From NCBI GenBank assembly GCA_023053575.1, contig JAKZAP010000013.1, positions 7,763,523 to 7,827,522 of the forward strand: 64,000 bases of DNA, read 5' to 3'. Below are positions 42,341-53,426 of the stretch, piece after piece (the stretch's first letter is position 1; each line of letters starts with the position of its first letter). Source of the DNA: Branchinecta lynchi. Its lineage: Eukaryota; Arthropoda; Branchiopoda; Anostraca; Branchinectidae. Both the position numbers and the translations under genes were made by a program. The notes beneath the pieces were generated by a model. That model saw nothing but the letters and a program-made list of their open reading frames with translations, made no database searches and was not told the origin of the DNA.

Positions 42341-44380
42341 GTTTTTTGGGATCCCAAAACGTAAGTGGAGGGATACCTATGACATCGCAAAAGTTGTCCG
42401 TCTGTCCGTCCGTCTGTCAGCACGACAACTCTCGAAGGGAATGAGATATTTTGATGAAACTTGGTGTGAGGACTCTTCGAGTCAACGAAAGGTCGAGCTC
42501 GTAGATGGGCCCGATAGCTGCATATTTCGAGGAGGGGGAGGGGTTTCAAATTAAGGGAAGAATTTTTTTTTTTAAAGCTAATGAGATAGTCGATTACGGA
42601 GTAAAACGACATGCTGAACACGAATATGAAAACCATTTTCTCGCCGGACAAGTAGTTCACCCGGAATCCGGGTAAAACCGGAAAGTTTGTAAAAACTAAA
42701 AGTTTTATCTGAAGTTGATTAGATATCCGATTCAGGGGTAAGGAGGCATGCTGAATCCGAATATGAAAATAATTTTCTCGTCGGACAAGTAGATCGCCCG
42801 GAATCCGGCCAAAACCGGAAAGCTTGTCAAAAATATAAGATTAATATGAAGTTGATTAAGGTAAGGTAAGGTAAGGTAAAATTTTAATGGCAAAAATAAA
42901 TAAACCTGGTGTTTCTTAAAAGCATCAGACATGCCAGTGGCATAAAAAACGACGCTTCACTAATTCTGATGGGATTTTAAAAATTATTAATACAATTCTA
43001 GCCTAAACTATTGTAAAGAAAAAACAAACGAACAACTATCACACATGAACACCAAAATTTAAGGACAACACGAGAATTTACGACAACAGATATATGACTA
43101 AAGAAAAAATGAAAAATAAAAAAGGTTTGCGACATGGGTCTGATCTTCCTCCGAGCACAAACAAAAATGAATCGATTAAATCAGATAGAAGAAATATACT
43201 TACTAGATAACATAAATCTTTTTAGAGCTCTTTTAAATACTTTCCTATCTTCGGACACCCTGACAGTTTCAGGCAATGAATTCCATACTTTTACACCTGT
43301 ATGACGAATAGAAAAGCTAGACCTTGTAGAAGGATAACAAATGGTAGAAAGATTGGACCGCCGTCTTGTGTTATCGTCATGAAATTGACTATTCAGGCAA
43401 AAAAGATTTTTAAAATCAGCAGGTAGTGAATCTTCAAGAAGATGACGGTAAACAAGTGTTGCAATATTCCAGTCTCTAATCTGACGACATTTAAAATAAA
43501 AAGACTAGGCAGAATATGAGAAACTGATGAAGAAAATGGAAGACCATAAATTGCTCTAATTGATTTGTTTTGTAGGATTTGAATCCGATTAATGTGTTTT
43601 GAAAAAGTAGAAGCCCAAGCTGAAGTACAATATGAAAGATAAGAATGGACCAGGGAGAAATAAATCAATTGAAGTATGAATTGTGGAAGACAATATTTGA
43701 GGCAGGAGAGCACACCAACATTTTGGCTCAACTTAAGAGCCAAAGCATCGGTGTGCTGCTTGAAAGAAAGATTTTCATCAAGGATAAGGCCAAGATATTT
43801 AAAATTAAAAGATCTTAGAAGTTCAGTGCCAGAAAGAAAAAGTAGTAGTAGTTAGTAGTTAGTAGTTTGGAGAATAGTGAAATGTGCTGAATGCGAATAT
43901 GAAAATTATTTTGTCGCCGGACAAGTAGATCGCCCGGAATCCGGCCATAACCGGAAAATCTGTTAAAAGTAAAAGTTTTATATGAATTTCATTAGGTGTT
44001 CGATTTCCGGGTAAGAAGACATTCTGAATTCGTGTATGACAATCGTTTTATACCTGGGCACATAGTTCGCCAGGAATCCTGCTGAAATCGGAAAGGTTCG
44101 ACATAGGGGTATGGAGATAGACTGAATCTGTTTTTTAACTTGATTTTTTTGCAAGACAAGCAGATCGCCCGGAATCCTGCTGAAACCGAAAATTTGGCAG
44201 AAGTAAAGCAGGAATTTTCGTCAAAGTAGACATGACGCAGGCTATAGAGGTAAACTCACATGCTGAATCTATATTTGAACTTCGTCTTCTCAGATGATTA
44301 CCACTGGACCTCTACAAGTCCCAATTGTCTGTAAATATTAAATTTGTGGGATCCCATCGGAACCTTTGGTCTTGTTAATT
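42341..44380 (+). repeat. family B repeat carrying a LINE insertion
   Basis: Head GGGATCCCAAAACGTAAGTG at 42350 and tail GTGGGATCCCATCGGAACC at 44346, with units between. The element is interrupted in the middle of the AAGTTGATTA motif at about 42859 and resumes near 43880. Confidence 0.75.
42860..43870 (-). pseudogene. CR1/Jockey-like LINE, 3' part
   Basis: Minus-strand protein traces in order: YLGLILDENLSFKQHTDAL (about 43820-43740), IYFSLVHSYLSYCTSAWAS, IQILQNKSIRAIYGLP, then after a frameshift VWNSLPETVRVSED. This is the thumb-to-C-terminus of a non-LTR pol. The element's 3' end is a (TTACC)n tail at 42860-42882, typical of CR1-like elements. 5'-truncated. Confidence 0.8.
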
Positions 44381-45260
44381 CTTAGTTTTCTGCTGCTGGG
44401 TTGCCAAATATTTTGGCAAAGAGTTTTCGTAAGCCCAAATACGTCTTTCGGTGTCGTTTATAAATTCGACAGGGTCACAAAAACTGTCACTTTTGGGATG
44501 TTTTCCACCAAGGAAATGCATAGGTGCGCCTCCGAAGCAAGCCACTAAAAGAAGAATCGACTGTGCGTCATTCCGCCTTTTAGTAGTGTTCTTCCTGGTG
44601 CAAGGTTCTCGATTTGATTGCGCCATTCTGGTTTTGGTAAAAGTTCCTCTTGCACTGTTCCCTTCCGTTCCGTTCCCGTTTTAGTCAATCCCTACGAGTG
44701 GGCTATAAGCTCCTCCTTCTGTGCTGTCGTCCAATTCTGAACCAAATCTGGAGTGGGGATGTGCGTTTGTATCGTCCGAACTAGCGAATGGGGACCAACA
44801 TGCCCCTTAAACAATGGCTATACATCCCGTGTGGAATAGCAACAGAGCTAACCTGGCGGGGTCCCTAGTATACCAGCTACGGATAGGAGCTATTTTTACA
44901 GATGCACAAGTACTTTCAGCCGTTTTATTCGCGATGCAGCCTTGCTCCTATAGCCTACTGTATGAATACCTGTTTGAGAGTTACCACTGTACCCAAAACT
45001 TTGTCACATCTCTTAGACGTACAATACACTATTCCCAGCTCACTGAACTTCGTCAGTGTTGAGACCGTCATCGAATTAAAAAAAAAGCAGCCGCAGATAG
45101 CATGTATCTGGAAGGCGTTTTTCGGTCTCAAAGTTTTTTTAGAGTTGTAATATAGACCACACCACACCACCACCCCTTACCCCCCTATTTGTGTGCTAGT
45201 ATTTTTGTATGTATAATGATTTTAGTATTTTATTCCTTTCTTTTTCTTTTTTATACTCCA
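44380..45260. other. no recognised gene
   Basis: Contains the GGAACGGAAG-type repeat noted for 42049-42340. The open frames in 44814-45173 have no recognisable domain. Confidence 0.35.
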
Positions 45261-45714
45261 CTTATTTTTGGGATCCCCAAAACGTAAGTAGAGGGATACC
45301 TATGACATCGCAAAAGTTGTCCGTCTGTCCGTCCGTCTGTAAGCTTGATAACTCTCGAAGGGAATGAGAAATTTTGATGAAACTTATTGTGAGGATTCTT
45401 GGTCAAGAGTAAGGTCGAGTTCGTAGGTGGGCTTTATAGCCCTATAATTAGGTGTGGGGGAGGAGGTTCGAATTAACGGGCAAAACAAAAATATTTTTAA
45501 GAAGCTAGTGAGATAGTTGATGTAAGGGTAAGGAGACATGCGAATTCGAATATTGACTTACTTTTTGACTTATCTCTCGTGCCGGGCGTCGCTCAGCGTA
45601 GAGAGTGATGTCAGCCTCCTCCATCTGGTGCAATCAGCAGCTAGCGCTGGTGCGTCGTGGATGTCAATGTTTGTCAACTTCAAGTATTTAGAAAGACTAT
45701 CGGACTATCGGTGT

Positions 45715-45900
45715 CCGGTCAATTCGTCACAGGACAATTCGTCATAGGACAATTCGTCATAGGACAATTCGTCACAGGACAATTTGTCGTTTCCTAGTGA
45801 CGAATTGTCCTAGTGACGAATTGTCCTGTGACCAATGGTCATGTGACGAATTGTCCCTGTGACTAACTGTCCGTGTGACGAATTGTCGGTGACGAATTTC
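45715..45900. repeat. inverted array of a 15-bp motif
   Basis: CAATTCGTCACAGGA-like units run on the + strand at about 45719-45790. Complementary units (GTGACGAATTGTCCT) follow at 45797-45895, making a large potential hairpin. The LINE C-terminus begins immediately after. Confidence 0.85.
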
Positions 45901-46300
45901 CAGCCGGCTTCTGCCGGGTTGAAGTTCAGCACGATTTTCGCAGGTAGGTGTGATGGCATTCTAAGGAGGTGACCGTACCATCGTAGAGTGCGCTGTGCAA
46001 TTTGGGTGGAGAACAATGTCTGCTGCGTTGTCTGCAGTAACTTCTCGTTGCTGACGAAGTCGTACCACCTCAGGCCCTGTATCCTCCTAAGGCTTTTCGT
46101 CTGGAACACGTCTACAGTCTTGAGAGCTGTGATTGTAGCCGGCCAAGTCTCTGTTCCATAAGGAATTAATGATCCGACCAGGGCGTTGAAGATTCGCAGC
46201 TTCGTGTTCTGACTAATACTTGGTTTCCGCCAGAGATGACGATTTAACCTCCCCATTGCAGCAGATGCCTTGGCTATTCTTGCTTGTAGTTATTCAAGTT
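45895..46300 (-). pseudogene. LINE pol C-terminal fragment
   Basis: The minus-strand frame from 46256 reads MGRLNRHLWRKPSISQNTKL, SLIPYGTETWPATITAL, then GLRWYDFVSNEKLL and TLRWYGHLLRMP, the characteristic end of many animal LINE pol proteins. ARIAKASAA precedes it. The frame merges at its 3' end with the 15-bp array. Confidence 0.8.
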
Positions 46301-46699
46301 TCACTTCATCTGACAAAATGAAAACAAAAATCATCTCTGTCGTGACTGAAAAGAGGGGTTTTAGTCTAGATCTAGAAAAAACAGACCACAGGAGAAGGCA
46401 AGCCGTCTGCAGGTAAGGAGGTCCGCTGAATCCATATGTGAACTTAGTTTTCTTGCTGGACAAATGGTTCTCATGAATTCGGCTGAAACTGGAAACTTGA
46501 TTGAAGCTCAATGTTGTTTCTGAAATCGATTTGAGATTCGAGATCGGGGCAAGGAGACATGCTGAATCCATTTTTGAACTTTATTTTAACAGTAAAAATC
46601 TTCAAGGAATCTGACGAAAACTGAATGGCGAAGATACGACCCACTTGTCTGAATTAAATGTTAGATTTTTGGGATCCCATCGAAACCTTTGGTCTTGTT

Positions 46700-47394
46700 C
46701 CTCTTGATTTGTGGGTAAGAAATAAATTATTGTTATAACCTTAGCACCCCTAGGAACAGTATTATATTGATTACAGAAGGTGTACGAACTGTCCGGAAAG
46801 CACCTGCTCTATATTTATGGAACACGGATACTTCATTATAAAACGAACTTTCACATCATTTTTACTTCCGAGCTTGTCGATTCGTCACGCGATTGTAGTC
46901 TTTTATTTGGCTGATCTACAGCGGTCGGAACTTCGCATCGTTATCGGGGTTTGCCGTGATATGGTCTATCAATCTACTTAAGATGAAAAATTTTTAGCCT
47001 GCGTAGTTGTATGATAGTTGTACGAAAAAGTTGCATGTATTGATTTGTAATATAGTAAAGAATACTTGCATTTAATTTGCCTCAAACTGGACCAATCTTA
47101 AGCAGTAGGTTCCAGTTGCATCCTGTCTTGCTGTAGTAACATCCAGTTTTGCTAATAGTAACATGCAGTAGAATGTAGTAACAAGGTAACATGTAATAGC
47201 ATCAGTTTTGCTTCATACTGCTATTTTGAGATAAATAGTGTCGGGTCGTAAAAGCTGAGTGTCGACGCCTGTATAATTAGCAAGTAGCACTTGCTGCGAT
47301 TTCCAGTATAAGACCTGCCAGACACGAATGTAAAATTTCAAATAAATGCATATTAGTTTCTTGACCTCATCCGATCTCACTCTCAATCATTTAG
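46700..47394. repeat. intron sequence with GTAACATG minisatellite-like block
   Basis: At about 47100-47230 short units such as GTAGTAACATCCAGTTTTGC and AGTAACATGCAGTAGAATG recur. The complement of the same block is at 52680-52850. The rest is unassigned. Confidence 0.5.
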
Positions 47395-47548
47395 ATTGGC
47401 TTGGATCCCTATTGAGTTCCATTCACGACCGCCGACATCATTAAACTCCCCACCCACTGACGTATGGGCAGTGGGCACGACGCTCTGGGAGGTTTTCTCC
47501 TTTGGCCACCGCCCGTATGATGGTGTGCCAGCTTCTGAGATTACTGCC
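47395..47548 (+). CDS. JAK: JAK exon: JH2 C-lobe, APE-equivalent and helix F
   Basis: Acceptor CAATCATTTAG ends at 47394 and donor GTAAGT starts at 47549. One base completes the previous Glu codon. The exon encodes LAWIPIEFHSR, equivalent to the PWVPPE segment of JAK JH2, and TDVWAVGTTLWEVFSFG, the helix-F motif (DxWSFGTTLWE in other JAKs). It then gives HRPYDGVPASEITA and ends in phase 0. The match in order and spacing to JH2 rather than JH1 is clear, because a second, distinct copy of this motif occurs in the exon at 61058. Confidence 0.92.
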
Positions 47549-47599
47549 GTAAGTACCAACCTTATTTGAGGGTTAAAAAATAAAATTATTATTCTATTA

Positions 47600-47850
47600 T
47601 TATTTCTATCCCAATAGACTGTAAAGGATTTAGTAGTTCATGGTGGTAAACAGGATCAAATAGTTTTTTTACGTCCAAAAATGTTGCAGCTGGAATCAAA
47701 CCATTTTCAGAAGCTTCGTTAATCCAATCTACTAGTTTAATGATAGCTAAGTCCATTGACAGACTGCTTTACCTCCTCTTCCAATAGACTGTAAAGAATT
47801 TAGTAGTTCATGGTGGTCAACAGTGTCAAATGCTTTTTGAAGTTAGGTGA
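47600..47850 (-). pseudogene. duplicated RT-motif fragments of a LINE
   Basis: The minus strand at 47850-47780 reads KAFDTVDHHELLNSLQSIG, and at 47705-47612 FLDVKKLFDPVYHHELLNPL. Both are the conserved RT motif A region (D-x-x-KAFD-x-V-x-H). Two diverged copies lie about 150 bases apart. Confidence 0.65.
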
Positions 47851-47941
47851 CATTCAAGTTAACATACTTCTACTTTATTTTTGAGGTTGGATTCAGAAAG
47901 GGTTCACTTGGCTTGGTGGATTTTCTGTTTCTTGCTGATCA

Positions 47942-48466
47942 GAGCAAAATAACAATAGGGAGTAGCGACCAGAGCTATGCTTTCCATGCAGTGCTTCCAC
48001 TTGCTCCACTTCGAAAATCCTGCCGGGAACCCCAAAAATCCTGCTCGGAAAGTAAGAAAATCCTGCAAATAAATCCTGCCGAAAAAAACAAAAACATTTG
48101 TCCGTACTAATTAAAGGGATAGTTATTAAGACTAAATATAGCTGGTTCCATGCTTTGCAAACGGGCCATACTCATAGCGCCGCCCGCTACGCTTCCTGCA
48201 CTTAAACCGAGACAAACTTGGGTGTTTAGAAATTTCTAGTAAAGCTAAGATGCGATCTGCACTCGTAGAGGAAACAGTGAAGGTTTCATCTTTTTTTTGC
48301 TCTGTTCAGAATATGAAGTTATTGGAGCCAGCGCTGGTGCGCGACTGATTGAGTTTCAGTAGGGATGTTCACTACGCTAGTGGTGCTGGTGTCGCTGCTA
48401 TTCGAGTGTGTGTCACTTTTTTCAAGTCTTGGCGCTATTCCCTAATCACCTAATGTTATTTTGCTC
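47942..48466 (+). mobile_element. MITE-like element (GAGCAAAATAAC ends), copy 2
   Basis: Left GAGCAAAATAACAATAGGGA, right complement GAGCAAAATAACATTAGGTG. The interior matches 16090-16714 (AACGGGCCATACTCATAGCG, GAGCCAGCGCTGGTGC). Confidence 0.8.
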
Positions 48467-48469
48467 TGT

Positions 48470-49385
48470 TGCCGATAGTGGATTCTCTTTCTGGTAAATG
48501 CAGCGTTTACAAGGACAGGAAAACTTGAACAGAATCTGATCTTGTTGACAAGATTATGTTTACGCGCAGAGGGAAAAAAAGGAAACTTTTCAAACCAGAA
48601 ATCTGACAAAAATAAATTCACAAACCAATAAAAAAAATATTTTGAGAGCATTCATGACATCAGTACGGATGACTGCTGCTCTCAAAAGCTAGATAGACTT
48701 TTTTTTTCTTTTTACCAGCGCCGCCGACAAGATTCCTTTCAAGTGGACAGGAATTCCTTTTATCATGAAAGGGGTCTCGTCCCGCTAGAATTTTTTCTAG
48801 TCGTCTTCACGAACGGAATTCTTTCGAGTCGACCGGAATTCCTTTCTACTCGACCGGATTTCTTGTCCGTGTAAACGCTACATAAGTATGGAATGGAAGC
48901 TCTACAGCATTCTGTTATGTTTGCTCTCACTGACCAGTGTCATAGCCAGCTTGGCCAGTCTTTCTTGTATTCCGTTCAGTGCTCCGAAGCCAACTTAATT
49001 AGAAGTCAAGTTAAAATTCTCATAGGGAACTTTTTCACAGCAGACCAACCCTCGCGTTGTCTGTCAATCGCAACTGATGCTCATCATTTTTGAAAGGCGG
49101 AATAAGAGAGAATGTCTTATCGCCCCTGTTCTAATCCGAAGCAGAAAACCCCGCCTCAGTTCTAGGCGGTCTTTGGTAATTTTTTTGCAACAAGTTGCGT
49201 GAAGTTGGAATGAGTTTATTGGACAACCAATTTTGTGATGATGACGTAGTTTATTTTCCGTGTGCCATACGAAAATGCGATTCAGGGTACCTTTATGCTT
49301 TCAGTGGTCACATTATATGCCCTATCGTTTTAGTCCTGAACCCATCTCTGTCCTTCCGAAACCATCCTAAAGCACAAATTGGAGC
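48470..49385. other. no recognised feature
   Basis: Short repeats of CGACCGGAATTCCTTTC-like sequence near 48735-48865. No gene seen. Confidence 0.4.
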
Positions 49386-49827
49386 CAGAGGCGTCACGCA
49401 TGGGTTGCCCCCCACCCATTTTTGTCGGCCATGCGGTATGCACTGAGCTTTTCTCAATCTTTCTAAAGGTTTAACGACTCCTAGGCTTTCCCCTTGACTC
49501 TGTTGCTTCTCACACTTCATCGACAGCAACCCTGAACATGTAAAGTCTTATTCTAAGCTACTCCAGTACTCGTCCGGGCAGGATTCGGTGCTTCACTCTG
49601 CTTTTACAATCTCCTTGGAAATGTAAACACAACCCAGAAGGACGCAAGGGCAATCGTTAAAAAAAAAAAAAAATAAGACGGCAAAAAGCACGGCAATTCC
49701 TCGTAAAGACTATCAGTTTTTTTGTAAAACAGTCGATTTACATAACAAAATTTCGCAAAACAAACGACTAGCCAGTCGGTAAATACCTTTGCCCCCAAAA
49801 TTTTTTGTTTCGCTAGTAACGCCTCTG
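49386..49827. mobile_element. hAT-like non-autonomous element next to a JAK exon
   Basis: Ends CAGAGGCGTCACGCATGG and, on the other strand, CAGAGGCGTTACTAGCG. Target duplication ATTGGAGC (49378-49385) and ATTTGAGC (49828-49835), 7 of 8 identical. 442 bases, no transposase. Same end type as 5621-5934 and 26996-27073. Confidence 0.8.
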
Positions 49828-49866
49828 ATTTGAGCACCCCACCAACAAACGCCTTACCCTTTTTAG

Positions 49867-50083
49867 AGCTTCCTCTACGGAAAACGGCCATCGAAACCGC
49901 CCGCTTGTCCCATTGACGTCTACCGGGTCATGTTGGAGTGTTGGGACATTGACCCGACAAAGCGGAAGACTCCTCAAGCCGTTATGCGGGATATGAACCA
50001 GATATTTTATGGTGTCTTTAATGCAAGAAGGAAGCATGATTATCAGGATCTTAATGAGGAGGGGCTGCATGCAGGAAAGGATG
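49867..50083 (+). CDS. JAK: JAK exon: end of JH2 pseudokinase
   Basis: Acceptor CCCTTTTTAG ends at 49866, phase 0, and continues directly from ...EITA. SFLYGKRPSKPPACP is followed by YRVMLECWDIDPTKR, the helix-H motif with the conserved Cys-Trp and Arg near the end of kinase C-lobes. AVMRDMNQIFY matches the final helix of JH2 (IIRDLNSL in JAK2). The rest is a charged tail (ARRKHDYQDLNEE). One base is left before the GTTAGT donor at 50084. A hAT-like insertion ends only about 40 bp upstream of the acceptor, at 49827. Confidence 0.92.
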
Positions 50084-50156
50084 GTTAGTAATTTTTCTTG
50101 TTGTACTCATGTGCGTGTGGGCTGTATTTGATTTTACTTGTACTAATTTTCTTTTT

Positions 50157-50784
50157 AAATTATCGCGTGCAAGGTTTTTAACCAATAGAAAAGATATACA
50201 GCAAGTTCAGAGGGGAGTCAACGCAGCTCAGTTAAAGGAGCCGGGCCACCGACATATTTTGCCTCGCCTCACTCCATCTAAATAGCCTGAGGCGACGCTT
50301 AGATTCATATAGATAGATTTGTTGCATAAAAAAAGCTAACTAGGACCACTTTGAAGAAATCAAGTGAACGTAAAAAACAAGAGCAACAACTCATCTAAAG
50401 AGACGAATAATTTTCTCTGTGTGCCCTACCTATTTTAGGGAACCTTCCAAATGATTTATATATTTCTCTTAAATTATTGCGTGCAAGGTTTTTAACCAAA
50501 AGAAAAGATATACAGTAAATTCGGAGTGGGGTCAACACAGCTCAGTGAGAGGAGTCGGGCCACCCACATATTTTGTCTCGCCCCACTACATCTAAATAGC
50601 CTGAGGCGACGCATAGATTGAGATAGATAGATGTATTGGATAAAAAAAGCCAATTAGGGCCAGTTTGAAAAAATACAGCGAACATAAAAAACAAGAGTAA
50701 AAACTCATCTAAAGAGACAGATATTTTTCTCTGTGAGCCTTACCTATTTGAAGGAACCTTCCAAGTGATTTAATAGATCTGAAA
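50157..50784 (+). repeat. 314-bp tandem duplication inside an intron
   Basis: AAATTATCGCGTGCAAGGTT at 50157 and AAATTATTGCGTGCAAGGTT at 50471 start two units with the same order (GATATACAG, CTCAGT, AGCCTGAGGCGACGC, CTCATCTAAAGAGAC, GAACCTTCCAA). Roughly 85% alike by eye, so the duplication is old. Confidence 0.85.
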
Positions 50785-51069
50785 TTCCTTTCTTTCAACA
50801 TTTGTACAAAACACTCAGTTTCTAATAATAACTAATAATTATTATTTTTATTTGTTGGTTAATTTGATGATCCCCGGGAAGTGCACACAACATTTTGCAC
50901 CTGAACGTTCTTTGATCATCAAGACGTTTCATATAAGGTCTTCGAAGTTACTCCACTTAAATAAGCTCCAGCTTTTTCTGAAATATATGAGCTGTTTGCC
51001 GATCTGTTTTGTACTTGTAGTTAGGAGTCGGTAGAAGTATGGAGCTTAATAAGTTCTATTATTTTTCAG

Positions 51070-51314
51070 TTTACCTTGAGAGTGAATTATGTAGTATAGC
51101 ATCCGAGGACCAAACAACTTGCCCTGTTGTGGACCGGGATTCTGAACAGGACTTGGACCTTTCCCAACTTCAGCTCATGATGAACGGTTCAATGAACATT
51201 ACTCTGAGCGATTTCGTTGATGACAGCTCAAACGACTATTCTCTGTCCTCCGAAATAAATGACATCTATGTCCTTGGGAAGGATCAGGTCCAGATCGGCA
51301 CTCGAATTGGCAAG
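51070..51314 (+). CDS. JAK: JAK exon: JH2-JH1 linker and first strand of JH1
   Basis: Acceptor ATTATTTTTCAG ends at 51069. Two bases complete the Val codon from the previous exon, and the donor GTAATG is at 51315 (phase 0). Most of the 81 residues are acidic and polar with no recognised domain (DRDSEQDLDLSQLQL; DDSSNDYSLSSEINDIYV), consistent with the flexible linker between the pseudokinase and kinase of JAKs. The last residues, VQIGTRIGK, are the first strand of the kinase and half of its glycine loop, which is completed by the next exon (GHYGEV). Confidence 0.87.
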
Positions 51315-51319
51315 GTAAT

Positions 51320-51786
51320 GCTTCTCTTCAAATTTCGAAGGCTCGTAAAGGACACCTCAATGAAGAGTACGAAGTATCATCCCTATCTTTATGACTTCTG
51401 TTAACATTGCCTGCAGAAAACCCAATCCAAATACGAAATAGTGTGTCCTTGCTATGATTTTTGCTCCATTTTGCATCTGTCCTTATTTCAGTACCGAACA
51501 ATTTAGAAATGAATAAATGTCTCCTATCAACCCTTCTTCTGGAATATTTTTTAACCAGTTAAGCCCAAACATATATCTAGATGAAATTCCAAGACGATCT
51601 GGCCAGCGCTGTACAAGATTTGAATGAATTGCGCTTTTTGTCTTGGAGTCTGCATGTGCCAACCTCGAGAAACCAACATCCATATTTTGACAACGTCACG
51701 CTCGGGAGAAGAATGCTCTCCGTGGCCACGTCTGTAAATGCATTCTCCGTGGTGTGTTCAAGTATGGTTTCATTGTTCAAGTGTCC
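51320..51786. other. no recognised feature
   Basis: Open frames on both strands without domains; intron between the JH2-JH1 linker exon and the JH1 glycine-loop exon. Confidence 0.4.
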
Positions 51787-52290
51787 TTTAAAGGACCTGT
51801 CTTACCTATAATACTAACGAAACCTACTTCCATAATCACTCCATATATTTCTAAACCCGGAGACACCAATTCCGTACGGTACATTCTAACCCCTCTTACA
51901 AAACCACGCTGATTTTCTCACTTGCCGTGTTTTGCTACCTTCGATGTGTATCATGCTGTCGACGGTTGTCTGCGAGAAGTTTTTCCATCAGAAAACCGGT
52001 TATCTAAATTGTTTCCGTGCTTTCGCTGTAGGTAAGTCAACGGGTCTCGGAAAACGCTTAAAACAGCCAAAACCTTACTTATAGATGTTCCTAATAATGA
52101 TAAGCTCATTTTCCAGCTTGAGCCTGAAGAGGACCCTTGCCAACAAGGGCCGAAATATAGCTCTAATAAAATGTAGCTAATTTATCCGTTTTGTACCTTC
52201 AGATATGTGGGTTATTTGTTGAAAGCACAGCCTAGTTTTAAAGTATTCAAATATATTAAAATACTGTAAGTTTTGTAGTAAATAGAGCGA
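51787..52290 (+). repeat. repeat shared with 25216-25590, interrupted by family C
   Basis: Same order of blocks as the 25-kb copy, but between AACAGCCAAAACC (about 52070) and TTATTTGTTGAAAGCACAGC (about 52210) it holds a family C core. The 25-kb copy is continuous there. Confidence 0.75.
52075..52208 (+). mobile_element. family C element, copy 6 (intact core)
   Basis: AAGCTCATTTTCCAGCTT, GCCTGAAGAGGACCCTTGCC, AACAAGGGCCGAAATATAGC, CTCTAATAAAATGTAGC and TTATCCGTTTTGTAC. CTGAAGA and GAAA are both unmutated here. Confidence 0.7.
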
Positions 52291-52639
52291 GGTTTCCTTT
52301 AAAATAGAGCTAAAGTTCCTTAAAGCTTAACTGAAAAGCCAGCTTATTTTTATATCTTGGATTTGAATCTCGATTTGAATCCGCTGAGATATTTTGACTC
52401 TGCTAAGGGATTTTTTCAGCTTGAGAACTGGAAGTGACGTTCAGAAAATGCACAGATGGTCCGACAAGATAAAGTTCAACGGCTAATGAAGCAAAGCTCA
52501 GGAAATGTTAAACTCTAGATAGTAAAGCCACTTCTGAAGAAAGTTTTCAATTGCGTGTGACCCAAAAAGGGATTTATATTCCGGCAATCGGATCAATTAG
52601 CGTTGTAATTGCCAAATATTTCAAGCATGAAAGAACAAG

Positions 52640-52990
52640 TACATACCCGATGAAAAACTCATCTCAAAATAGTAGTATGAAGTTGTACGAAAAAGTAGCA
52701 TGCACTATTAACTGATGCTACTACATGCTTCTACTCCAAGGTTACCGTGTTACTGCATTCTACTGCATGCTACTATTAGCAAGACCAGATGCTACTATGG
52801 CAAGACAGGATGGTACTGGATACTACTGCTTAAGATTGGCCCAGTCTGAAAATCTTGGAAAATTATAGTTGCTAGATTTTTTTTTTCTATCAGAGGTTTG
52901 TTTTTCGAGCTTGAACCTGGAGAGGACCCTTGCGAGGAAGGGCCGACATATTGCTAGAATAGACTCAGATGAGGTATCCATTTTACGCCG
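52640..52990. repeat. minisatellite-like block and family C copy 7
   Basis: GCATGCTACTATTAGCAAGA, ATGCTACTATGGCAAGACAG and similar units at 52700-52830 complement 47100-47230. A degenerate family C core (CCTGGAGAGGACCCTTGCG) follows at 52917. Confidence 0.55.
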
Positions 52991-53426
52991 TCAAATTTGT
53001 TCGCAGTCAGCTCTGAAGCCTGAAGCAATATAAACGAATTACACTTAGCCGACTTCTCGCGCAATCAGTTGGATTCTGGTTGCCGAGGTCGGACGCGCTT
53101 AAAACTATCACAGCTTATACACCCTGGGTTATTCAGCTGTGCTATTACAAACATTAACACGACAGTCGACAGAAAGAATCGTACTAATCAATCCACCCCT
53201 ACTTTAAACAAAGTCTCAAAATGGAAGTAAGCCACGATGTTCGTCAGCGATACTTCGGCCGTTCTTAGCAAAGGGTCCCAGCCAGCTTGGTCAGAAGGAG
53301 TATTTGATCCGGCGCTGTTTCCGTATTGTTAATTGGTAACTAGAGATGATTGTTTCATTCGATCTAAGGTTAAGTCGGGTAGATTTGCAGTCGTTTTTTC
53401 TTAAAAAAAAAAAAATCTTTTCATAG

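Larger units (their letters stand above)
45265..46700 (+). repeat. family B repeat with large internal insertion
   Basis: Head at 45270 (GGGATCCCCAAAACGTAAG), units to about 45555. After a LINE and a tandem array, it resumes at about 46400 (AGGAGGTCCGCTGAATCCAT) and ends TTTTTGGGATCCCATCGAAA at 46667. Confidence 0.7.
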
